A stretch of DNA of 7,971 bases from Bacteroidales bacterium (lineage in GTDB: Bacteria; Bacteroidota; Bacteroidia; Bacteroidales; FEN-979), in assembly GCA_023231065.1 (NCBI GenBank), contig JALNWE010000101.1, positions 1-7,971 on the forward strand, in the 5' to 3' direction. The first letter of the stretch is position 1. Each line of letters opens with the position of its first letter. The notes below the pieces were generated by a model that worked only from the letters and a program-made list of their open reading frames with translations, was not told where the DNA came from and searched no databases. This document shows positions 1 through 6,138 of the stretch, in pieces. The position numbers and the translations under genes were made by a program.

Positions 1-1
1 G

Positions 2-745
2 GGCGAATTCAGAATGGAAAAATCAGGCTTGTTGATCGCCGATTCATCCTTCTTTGGGATATTTAATGATCCCGTTCGCCTGCAGAAATTCAGCCAGTTT
101 TTAGTAAAGGAAGGCATGGACAATTCTCCGGCCCTGCGGCAATATCAATACCTGATTGAAGCCCAACAACGTATTTACCGGTCCAACAGCATCTCTCGGT
201 ACATTCCTACGGCCACTGCTTTTGGAAATTACGGCAACGTGTTATATCAGGCTCCGTATGAAATATCAGAGGGCATCCCCGGCGGCCTCCCAAACTATTC
301 ATGGTCGGTGGGAGCGAAGATCGATATCCCTTTATTCACTGGTTTAAAAAACAATGCCCTTGCTCAGAAAGCCAGATTGACATTGGCCCAACTGAAAAGT
401 GAACAACAATCCGTGAAAGACAAACTGGAGTCGTCCATTCTATCAAACATTGCTGCCCTGGTTTCGGCCTATTATGATTTAAAGCAGATGAGAATCGCGG
501 AAGAATCTGCAATAAAAAACTTTCAAATCGTAAATAATCAATATCTGCTTGGAAATAAAAGCATCCTGGATGTTCTGGATGCCCAGCAACAAAACCTGAT
601 CACCAGCATGTCGAAAAATACCTCTTTCAATAACCTTGTTAAAAATTATTTTAATCTTCAGCAATCATTGGGTCGCCTCGATTACATAATGACAACTGCT
701 GAAAAAGCTGATTTCTGGAGACGGTTGGATGCGTTTATGCAGTAA
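2..745 (+). CDS. TolC-family outer-membrane efflux protein, 5'-truncated by window edge
   Basis: This is the C-terminal half of an outer-membrane channel of the TolC/OEP family, the exit duct of tripartite efflux pumps and type I secretion systems. The reading frame is open to the left edge; the first Met is at base 14, but there is no reason to take it as the true start because family members run to about 450-500 residues and only about 245 are here. The visible part matches the second OEP repeat: a long helix with an NSPALRQYQYLIEAQQ-type motif, a 'P.A.A.G..G' turn, the strand segment WSVGAKIDIPLFTGL that is typical of the second beta-hairpin (W.vG..l.iPLF.G), and then a long Gln/Lys/Leu-rich coiled-coil helix pair. 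The 'LLGNKSILDVLDAQQ' segment is the family's conserved 'G..s.ldvldaq' motif. It ends at a TAA with no convincing terminator behind it. Its pump partners would lie left of the window. Family call is firm; substrate unknown. Confidence 0.88.
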   Translation, partial: GEFRMEKSGLLIADSSFFGIFNDPVRLQKFSQFLVKEGMDNSPALRQYQYLIEAQQRIYRSNSISRYIPTATAFGNYGNVLYQAPYEISEGIPGGLPNYSWSVGAKIDIPLFTGLKNNALAQKARLTLAQLKSEQQSVKDKLESSILSNIAALVSAYYDLKQMRIAEESAIKNFQIVNNQYLLGNKSILDVLDAQQQNLITSMSKNTSFNNLVKNYFNLQQSLGRLDYIMTTAEKADFWRRLDAFMQ

Positions 746-909
746 TGATTTCGTCTTAGATAAAATCAAAAGAAAATACTAAATGTTTAAAAAAATGCAA
801 CGGACCATTCTGTTCCATGTAACCAAATATCCGGTTTGCTTGTCTTGAAAATATATTAAACCTGCATCCTGAGTTTATTTTATATGTTTATAACTAACAT
901 CTTACATTC

Positions 910-1293
910 ATGAAAAAACATTTGATTTTCACCCTTTTCTTATCCGCGGCGCTGATCAGCCTGATCGGATGTAAAAAAAGCAGCACAGAGATCACCTGTA
1001 ATCTTTCCGCTCCTGAAAGCCAGCCGTCGGTTGCGATGAACGTCGTATATTCTGTTACACAGACAGGAGATGGCATTATAGGCACGCTGAGCTATGCCAC
1101 GAATTCAGGACTGGTCACGGTTCAGGGCCCGAAACTCCCATGGACCATCACGGTTCCCGTTATTGCCGGTACGCACGTTACGATATCGGCCTCCGGGATG
1201 ACAGAGAACGGCAGCCTGACAGTTTCATACGTGGGCGCTGGTGAAGGTAGTACCATCCAGGGGAGTGATTCCTGTGAGCAGCAAACGGACTAA
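910..1293 (+). CDS. Small lipoprotein with MmpS-like beta-sandwich pattern
   Basis: Predicted 127-residue exported lipoprotein. Residues 1-20 form a signal peptide (KK, then a hydrophobic stretch) ending in the lipobox SLIG-C21, followed by Lys-Lys. The mature part is short and beta-rich: 'VVYSVTQTG..G.LSYATNSG', then 'KLPWTITVPVIAG..VTISASG', then 'GSLTVSYVG'. This order (V.Y.V...G, SY...G, LPW...V, v.l.A.g, gsltv.i..G) resembles MmpS-type transport accessory proteins, small envelope proteins that accompany RND transporters in mycobacteria. The likeness is by eye only. Cys30 and Cys122 could form a disulfide bringing the termini of the sandwich together. The gene follows a TolC-family gene by 164 bp and precedes the phosphoesterase lipoprotein by 25 bp, so co-transcription with the latter is likely. 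TATGTTTA at 883-890 is a one-mismatch match to the Bacteroidota -7 element, but I see no -33 partner. Lipoprotein call is firm; the family and function are uncertain. Confidence 0.75.
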   Translation: MKKHLIFTLFLSAALISLIGCKKSSTEITCNLSAPESQPSVAMNVVYSVTQTGDGIIGTLSYATNSGLVTVQGPKLPWTITVPVIAGTHVTISASGMTENGSLTVSYVGAGEGSTIQGSDSCEQQTD

Positions 1294-1318
1294 AACAATT
1301 ATTATTTGACCAAAAAAA

Positions 1319-2974
1319 ATGAAAAGCCATCGTATCAGATCATTCCTGTTTATACTGCCAGCCATCGTTTTATGCCTTTTTCACCAATCCTGTAAAAAGG
1401 AAGAAACAACAGAAGGACCGGTATATTTAACGGTCAGCGTACCGCGACTCGCGTTGCAGAACGAATTATATTACGCGATCAACACGAATGAACGGTATAT
1501 TGAACTGGAATTCAGTCAACCTATTGATTCATTGTCCATCCGGGGGAACCTTTCTTTTTCGGATAAGAGCGGCAACCTTGATACGACATATACCCTGGTT
1601 GCCATCGACAGGAAAATCGTCCTGATGTTACAGCCAGGCTTTGTGCTGAAAGAGGGGTGGAGGTATTTAATTACCATCGGGGCAGGGCTCAGGTCCACTA
1701 CCGGAAACACATTGCCATCTGCATATAACCTTGAGTTCAGAAGCAGCGCCTTAAACCTTATGCCGGGAGGAAGTTCTTCGACGGGCAGGAATGCCATTCT
1801 TTGCATCAGCGATATTCATCTGGGCGAATACCGGGCGGTGGCAGAGAATTATTGCTGGTTCAGTAAAAACCAGGTTGCCCTGATCGACCTGCTTGATAAT
1901 GTTATCACAGGGCAGCAGGTCAGGCAGTTGGTCATTCTGGGCGACTTGTTCGACGGATGGGTAATTCCTTACCGGAGTTCTCCTTTCGATAGTGCAGCGG
2001 GTGTGTACAGTCCAAGGGAGTACTTCCTTTCGGTTGCAAACTCGCCGGTGAACATCCCTATAATCAATAAATTTAAAGAGATTGCATCAAACAGCGACAT
2101 CCAGCTGATCTATGTTCCGGGGAACCATGATATGCTATTGACCCAAAGCATCCTGGAGGAAATCATCCCGGGTGTTATCTGGAAGGGAAATATCACAGGG
2201 CTTGGCAACTATTCACCGGTTGATGAAATGATCATGGAACATGGCCACCGTTTTGATTTCTTTAACTGTCCCCAGCCGTTGGTAAATGCCGGTCATATAT
2301 TGCCTCCCGGGTTTTTTATTTCCAGGCTGCAGGCTGCAGGATTGAAGGAACACCATACAAATCTCCTGAAAGAAGGATTTGCAATAAAGGGATCTGTTGA
2401 GTTCAAACTGGCGTGGACACTGGCCTTCGAGTATGTCCGCGCACAATTTGCCATGACGGTACATCCGGATTCGGTGAATATTTTGATGAACGGGATAGAT
2501 GGTTATACAAACCGCTTTTCATTCAACGGCATCCGGGATATGTATGCGGCATCAATAGAGGACAAATGGCCGGCAACCCAGACACAAAATGCCGTACCGG
2601 TCCAGATGCCCGTTGTAATGGCCATCTTAGACGGGAACATGGATATGTTTTTTGCTGCTTCCTATGAATATATGTCGAGTGTGGCGCCCCAAAAATATAA
2701 AATTGTTGCCTTTGGGCACACCCATAACCCGGAGATAAAAGTGTATCCTTCAGGAAAAAATTACCAAGGGATTTACGCGAATACGGGATCCTGGGTGAAC
2801 GATGAATTATCCTCAAAAAAGGTGCGGACCTATCTGATGATCTGGCCGGCGAAATGGACAGGATCTGACCTGGATATTGTTTCACTGTATCAATATAATC
2901 TTGACAGTGGCGACCCTAACCCGGATTATGTCCCCACCCTGCTGTCGGAGGAAAGTATCTGCGCGGGGAATTAA
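1319..2974 (+). CDS. Lipoprotein with Ig-like domain and calcineurin-type metallophosphoesterase
   Basis: Predicted 551-residue lipoprotein hydrolase of phosphate esters or anhydrides, held at the outer membrane. The signal peptide ends in the lipobox FHQS-C25. Residues about 36-142 look like a bacterial Ig-like domain (Big_5/SbsA type: 'IELEFSQPID', a 'G..Y.i.i..gl....G' C-terminal half). The phosphoesterase domain runs from about 158 to 525 and carries all the metal motifs: D165-x-H167 (SDIHLG), G208-D209-LF-D212, G268-N-H-D271, H308-G-H310 and G466-H-T-H469, then NTGSW at 488-492. The order and wording (GDLFDGW, GNHD, HGH, GHTH) recall LpxH-like enzymes, but the roughly 155 residues between HGH and GHTH exceed the usual core, so substrate cannot be assigned. 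CKKEE after the lipobox fits a surface-export signal. The ATG is preceded by an A-run (CCAAAAAAAATG) in place of a Shine-Dalgarno. It is second in a likely pair with the small lipoprotein upstream, and converges on the barrel gene with only 13 bp between stop codons. Confidence 0.9.
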   Translation: MKSHRIRSFLFILPAIVLCLFHQSCKKEETTEGPVYLTVSVPRLALQNELYYAINTNERYIELEFSQPIDSLSIRGNLSFSDKSGNLDTTYTLVAIDRKIVLMLQPGFVLKEGWRYLITIGAGLRSTTGNTLPSAYNLEFRSSALNLMPGGSSSTGRNAILCISDIHLGEYRAVAENYCWFSKNQVALIDLLDNVITGQQVRQLVILGDLFDGWVIPYRSSPFDSAAGVYSPREYFLSVANSPVNIPIINKFKEIASNSDIQLIYVPGNHDMLLTQSILEEIIPGVIWKGNITGLGNYSPVDEMIMEHGHRFDFFNCPQPLVNAGHILPPGFFISRLQAAGLKEHHTNLLKEGFAIKGSVEFKLAWTLAFEYVRAQFAMTVHPDSVNILMNGIDGYTNRFSFNGIRDMYAASIEDKWPATQTQNAVPVQMPVVMAILDGNMDMFFAASYEYMSSVAPQKYKIVAFGHTHNPEIKVYPSGKNYQGIYANTGSWVNDELSSKKVRTYLMIWPAKWTGSDLDIVSLYQYNLDSGDPNPDYVPTLLSEESICAGN

Positions 2975-2987
2975 AACCCACACCCTT

Positions 2988-4133
2988 TTAAAACAATTGG
3001 CCTAAACCAATATAAAAGCCCCAGTCATCGCGGGCTACGGCTACATTAAACCGCATCCTCAGGTTCTGGTAAGGGATCACATTTACATAAACGCCGATCC
3101 CTCCGAAAGGAAGCCAAACGGAATGGCCAAACGTGCCGGGCGATGAAAAAACCTTGCCGGTACCGCCGAAGCCTGCAATTCCGATGAATTTCCAAAGATC
3201 GTAACGGAGTTCGGCCTGGGTATTGACTTCATAAAAATTAACATATTTCCCCGGGGTATAGCCTAATACTGCATCGCTCCCGCTATAGTCCGGCATTTCG
3301 GAATAGGGAACATCGTTCCAGGTCCCCTTGAAGTAAAACCGCCAGGCCAGGGTCAGTCTTTTATTTTGTGGCAGTAGGGAATGATAACCACTCAGAAAAG
3401 CAGTTATCACAAAATAATTCCTGCAACTCTGAAAGATCTTATCAGAATATTTCAGGTTGACCATGGCATAATATCCTTTTGTGGTGAAATAGATATTATT
3501 CCGGTTATCCCAGACAAAAGTCGGGGTGATGAGGCTGCTGATATACCTTCCGGTAGCTATCCCCTTGTTGTTGATTTCGGCCGTGGCGGCAGAATCAATC
3601 CCGGTAAGCAGGATGTTGCTGTAATTATATTCAAGGCCGCCATATAATCCCCCGACAATTTTCCGGTAACACGTGGCTGAGAAATAAAAGGTTTCTTCGT
3701 CGGCCCATACAAACTTTTCATTATGGACCACCGCGGTATCGCGCCCTATCCCGTAAAATTTCTGATGGATATGGCCATATCCGATGGTCAGGATGGCCCG
3801 CCAGCGGTCACGGTCCCAGTAAAAATTTTGTTTGATCCCTGCCATCCAGCTTGGGTAAAAATTAGCATAGAGCAGGGCAGAAGTAGAAGAAGTCGGGGAA
3901 AGGGTGTCGTTTTTATCCATCCGGTAAACCAGCATGGGCATGACGGCAAATCCCAGTTGATTTGAGGAGTTATAGACTGGTCCCGGAAGAACCGTAAAAT
4001 TGAAATTCTTATTGACTTTTTTTAAGGTTTTCTCAATAAACACCAGGCTGTCGCCTGCAATGATCTTATTTTGTGCCCGGACGGCCGAACATGATATAAA
4101 CAACAAGATTAAGGCAACTGTAAACCGTTTCAT
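2988..4133 (-). CDS. Omp85/BamA-family outer-membrane beta-barrel protein without POTRA domains
   Basis: Predicted 381-residue outer-membrane barrel. A type I signal peptide covers residues 1-20 (cleavage after AVRA, before Gln21). The rest is beta-strand rich and carries D15/Omp85 C-terminal-domain signatures: WDNRNN at 208-213 followed by 'YFTTKGYYAMVNLKY' (usual form D.Rdn.f.p.kG....), 'TQAELRYDLWKFIGIAGFGGTGKVF' split across 305-329, and the C-terminal 'YIGLGQLF', a beta-signal ending in Phe. The usual VRG[FY] loop-6 motif appears as V289-L-G-Y292, so its arginine is missing. Only about 40 residues precede the barrel, so no POTRA repeat fits, unlike BamA or TamA (600-800 residues). It starts 21 bp after the sugar porter stops and is the last gene of a likely three-gene transcript. 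Role could be a passive pore or an uncharacterised assembly or secretion factor; the sequence does not decide. Confidence 0.85.
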   Translation of the reverse strand: MKRFTVALILLFISCSAVRAQNKIIAGDSLVFIEKTLKKVNKNFNFTVLPGPVYNSSNQLGFAVMPMLVYRMDKNDTLSPTSSTSALLYANFYPSWMAGIKQNFYWDRDRWRAILTIGYGHIHQKFYGIGRDTAVVHNEKFVWADEETFYFSATCYRKIVGGLYGGLEYNYSNILLTGIDSAATAEINNKGIATGRYISSLITPTFVWDNRNNIYFTTKGYYAMVNLKYSDKIFQSCRNYFVITAFLSGYHSLLPQNKRLTLAWRFYFKGTWNDVPYSEMPDYSGSDAVLGYTPGKYVNFYEVNTQAELRYDLWKFIGIAGFGGTGKVFSSPGTFGHSVWLPFGGIGVYVNVIPYQNLRMRFNVAVARDDWGFYIGLGQLF

Positions 4134-4154
4134 GCTGCTATTAACGGAATCTTT

Positions 4155-5492
4155 TCAAGGTTTTTGATTCTTGCTGATCAGTTTTTCAGAGAGTTCTTCA
4201 AGCCGCTGTCCCTTTGTTTCAGGCATCCTGAAAATCACCCATAAAAGTTGCAACACCATCATCAGGCAAAAGACAATGAAGACAGTTGCAGGCCCTACTT
4301 CCCTGAAAAGGAAAGGGATAAGCGACGGGATCATGGCAGCCAGCACCCAGTGAACGGAGGAACCGAAGGATTGTCCGGCAGCGCGTAACTTGTTGGGAAA
4401 AATCTCAGAGATAAATACCCATATCACGGCTCCCTGCCCAATGGCATGTGCGGCGATGAAAAGAAAAAAGAAAAGCGGGACATAAGCCCCTTTCCAGCCC
4501 GAAAGAAATGCTGCAGAGACCAGTCCCAGCGAGACGATATAGCCTACCGATCCGATATACATCAGGGTTTTGCGCCCGTACCGGTCAATCAAAGATAACC
4601 CGATCAGGGTGAATATAAGGTTGATGATCCCGATACCGATGCTGCTTAAAAACGAAGCTGATTTTTCCAGGCCGGCCAGCTCGAAAATCCGCGGGGCATA
4701 ATATAAAAAAGCGTTGATTCCCGAAAATTGATTGAAAAAAGCAATGAAAAAGGCTAGCAACAAAGGGATCCTGTATTTTTTCTGAAAAACATTTTCTTTG
4801 CTCACCCCCTGTCCTTCTTCAGATAAAATCTGTGAAATTTCACGGTCCACATCGGCGTTTTTATCAATCTGCCTGAAAATTCCGGCAGCTTTGGCGGTAT
4901 TTTTTGCATAGATCAACAACCAGCGGGGACTTTCGGGGACAGTCATGATAAGCAAGGTATAAATGAGCGCCGGGATTGTCATGACCCCCAGCATCAGCCT
5001 CCAGGCATTTTCACCGGTATCTTTCAAAAGGTAGTTCGAAACATAGGCCATCAGGATCCCGAAAACCACATTGAACTGGTATAATGCCACCAGTTTTCCC
5101 CTGTTTTTCGCGGGAGCGATCTCCGAAACATAGGCTGGCGCTGCTATTGTGGATGCGCCAATCCCCAGTCCTCCTATAAACCTGAAAAAGGCGAAGATGA
5201 CCGGGGAGGGGGACAAAGCAGAACCAATCGCGGAGAAGAAAAACAAGATCCCGATCAGGAACAGCGTTTTTTTACGCCCAATCCGGTTGACCGGGATAGA
5301 ACCGAACATGGCCCCGATCACCGTACCCCACAACGCCATCGACATTACAACCAACCCATGGAACAGGTCGGATGTATGCCAGAGCGCCTGTAATTGTTTA
5401 TCGGCGCCGGAGATTACCACCGTATCAAATCCGAATAAAAATCCGGCTAATGAAACTACTCCCGCCCAATAGAAAAGTTTTGAATGTCTCAT
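4155..5492 (-). CDS. MFS sugar porter (sugar:proton symporter-like, 12 TM)
   Basis: Inner-membrane transporter of the sugar porter family (TC 2.A.1.1, relatives XylE, AraE, GLUTs). The ATG at 5492 is chosen; the open frame extends ten codons to a TTG at 5522, giving a charged stretch before TM1 that is less likely. This yields 445 residues with about twelve hydrophobic segments and a central hydrophilic loop. Numbering from the TTG, visible signatures are GFDTVVISG (31-39, with D33 aligned to the XylE proton-coupling Asp27), NRIGRKK (79-85), YVSEIAP (131-137), PESPRW (196-201), FNQFSGINAFLYYAP (263-277), DRYGRK (313-318), WVFISEIFP (368-376) and PETKG (434-438). Two putative sugar contacts differ from XylE: N264 where XylE has Gln288, and H391 where it has Gln415. 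Length is normal for the family. It lies 54 bp after the TonB-like gene and 21 bp before the barrel gene. Substrate is probably a monosaccharide but not determinable here. Confidence 0.93.
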   Translation of the reverse strand: MRHSKLFYWAGVVSLAGFLFGFDTVVISGADKQLQALWHTSDLFHGLVVMSMALWGTVIGAMFGSIPVNRIGRKKTLFLIGILFFFSAIGSALSPSPVIFAFFRFIGGLGIGASTIAAPAYVSEIAPAKNRGKLVALYQFNVVFGILMAYVSNYLLKDTGENAWRLMLGVMTIPALIYTLLIMTVPESPRWLLIYAKNTAKAAGIFRQIDKNADVDREISQILSEEGQGVSKENVFQKKYRIPLLLAFFIAFFNQFSGINAFLYYAPRIFELAGLEKSASFLSSIGIGIINLIFTLIGLSLIDRYGRKTLMYIGSVGYIVSLGLVSAAFLSGWKGAYVPLFFFLFIAAHAIGQGAVIWVFISEIFPNKLRAAGQSFGSSVHWVLAAMIPSLIPFLFREVGPATVFIVFCLMMVLQLLWVIFRMPETKGQRLEELSEKLISKNQKP

Positions 5493-5546
5493 GGTAATAA
5501 TTATTTTCCGTCCCAATGCCAATTTAACGGAGTTGGATTTTTTTAG

Positions 5547-5981
5547 TTAAAATTTGATGGTATAGGAATAGACTACCGGAGTATTGGCTTTTTGCCCGGA
5601 TCCGGGTCCCTGATTGTGAGTATTCTTTTTGGGGGATAGGGCATAATTCACGACCGCTTTCGGCAACCTGAAGTGAAGCGTGGTTTTTGTTGTGATTTTA
5701 ACCCGTACTCCCCGGTTCCTGACCTTTTCGAACCTGAGTAAACCAACTACCCGGATGGCTTCTTCATCGCATCCATGCCCCAACCCCTTTAAAACGCGGG
5801 GATTTTCCACCACGCCATTATCAGAAATATCATACTCTACCACAACGCTCCCTTCGATGCCGGCATTTTGTGCTTCCGCGGGATAACGAAGGTTTTCAGC
5901 TATGAACTCCCTGAAAGCCGGGTTCCCTCCCGGATAACGGGGAACTTTAATGAACTGATTTTTCTTATGATGTTCCGTCAT
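5547..5981 (-). CDS. Free-standing TonB C-terminal-domain protein, no membrane anchor
   Basis: A 144-residue protein consisting mostly of one TonB C-terminal domain (residues about 13-107). TonB normally spans the inner membrane and transmits proton-motive force to outer-membrane receptors through this domain. Matching features: RYPGGNPAFREFIAENLRYP (15-34), 'EAQNAGIEGSVVVEYDISDNG' (36-56), CDEEAIRVV (71-79) and the final strand 'KTTLHF'. The usual 'W.PG...G' turn is replaced by FEKVRNRG (84-91). There is no signal peptide, TM helix or Pro-rich spacer, and an in-frame TGA lies three codons upstream (5988-5990), so the protein cannot be extended in this frame. A 37-residue polar tail (108-144) follows the domain and ends 'VVYSYTIKF'. 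It is the first gene of a likely transcript with the sugar porter and barrel, and has a promoter candidate at 6051-6083. It may be a cytosolic or adaptor form, or the remnant of a longer TonB; domain call is good, role open. Confidence 0.82.
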   Translation of the reverse strand: MTEHHKKNQFIKVPRYPGGNPAFREFIAENLRYPAEAQNAGIEGSVVVEYDISDNGVVENPRVLKGLGHGCDEEAIRVVGLLRFEKVRNRGVRVKITTKTTLHFRLPKAVVNYALSPKKNTHNQGPGSGQKANTPVVYSYTIKF

Positions 5982-6050
5982 GCAGTTTCAATATCGAAAT
6001 TTATTCCTGAAGTTGGCGCGATACCGGATAAATAAACCTCATGGAAATAA

Positions 6051-6083
6051 CAAAGGTAAAAAATTTTCGAAGGAAGGTCCAAT
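6051..6083 (-). promoter_or_regulatory. Candidate Bacteroidota promoter for the TonB-like/porter/barrel transcript
   Basis: The minus strand reads TACCTTTG at 6058-6051, an exact match to the Bacteroidota -7 consensus TAnnTTTG. Upstream, ATTG at 6083-6080 stands 21 bases away, within the usual spacing for the -33 TTTG element, with one mismatch. Transcription would start near 6045, leaving a leader of roughly 60 bases before the TonB-like ATG at 5981. No other match this good was found in an intergenic gap of the window. Confidence 0.45.
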
Positions 6084-6091
6084 TTCGAAAA
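6058..6091 (-). terminator. Candidate intrinsic terminator of the hydrogenase-MCP gene
   Basis: On the minus strand an 8-bp inverted repeat, TTTTCGAA (6091-6084) and TTCGAAAA (6071-6064), flanks a 12-base loop and is followed at once by six T residues (6063-6058). It begins about 47 bp past the hydrogenase-MCP stop codon. The stem has only two G/C pairs, so it would be weak. The same element can be read as two palindromic TTCGAA half-sites spaced 20 bp apart, that is, a possible protein-binding site next to the promoter that it overlaps. Confidence 0.45.
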
Positions 6092-6138
6092 CCCTCCATA
6101 ACGTGATATCCGCGATCACAGAATATGCCGTATTGGCC

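Noticed and set aside
1..10. GGGCGAATTC at the very start, which looks like a vector/EcoRI cloning junction
   Set aside because: The TolC reading frame runs through it without a break, and a 10-base likeness at a window edge can be chance.
746..768. TGATTT...AAATCA inverted repeat just after the TolC stop, a possible terminator
   Set aside because: Six AT-rich pairs with an 11-base loop and followed by A residues, not T; too weak to call.
783..848. Short 21-codon open frame (MFKKMQRTILF...) in the gap between the TolC and small lipoprotein genes, a possible leader peptide
   Set aside because: No codon pattern typical of an attenuator, no paired hairpins after it and no start signal; a frame this short is expected by chance.
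2325..2342. Tandem CAGGCTG repeat
   Set aside because: Only two 7-base units inside the phosphoesterase coding frame, encoding an ordinary helix (RLQAAGL).
2971..2991. TTAAAA-N9-TTTTAA repeat between the convergent genes as a bidirectional terminator
   Set aside because: The stem has no G/C pair and includes the stop codons; I would not expect it to terminate on its own.
5493..5522. Longer start of the sugar porter at the TTG at 5522
   Set aside because: TTG starts are uncommon, the extra ten residues add nothing of the family, and the ATG at 5492 sits just before TM1 as in relatives.
6104..6120. GTGAT-N7-ATCAC hairpin downstream of the hydrogenase-MCP gene
   Set aside because: Five-base stem with no T run on the minus strand; the repeat at 6064-6091 is the better terminator candidate.
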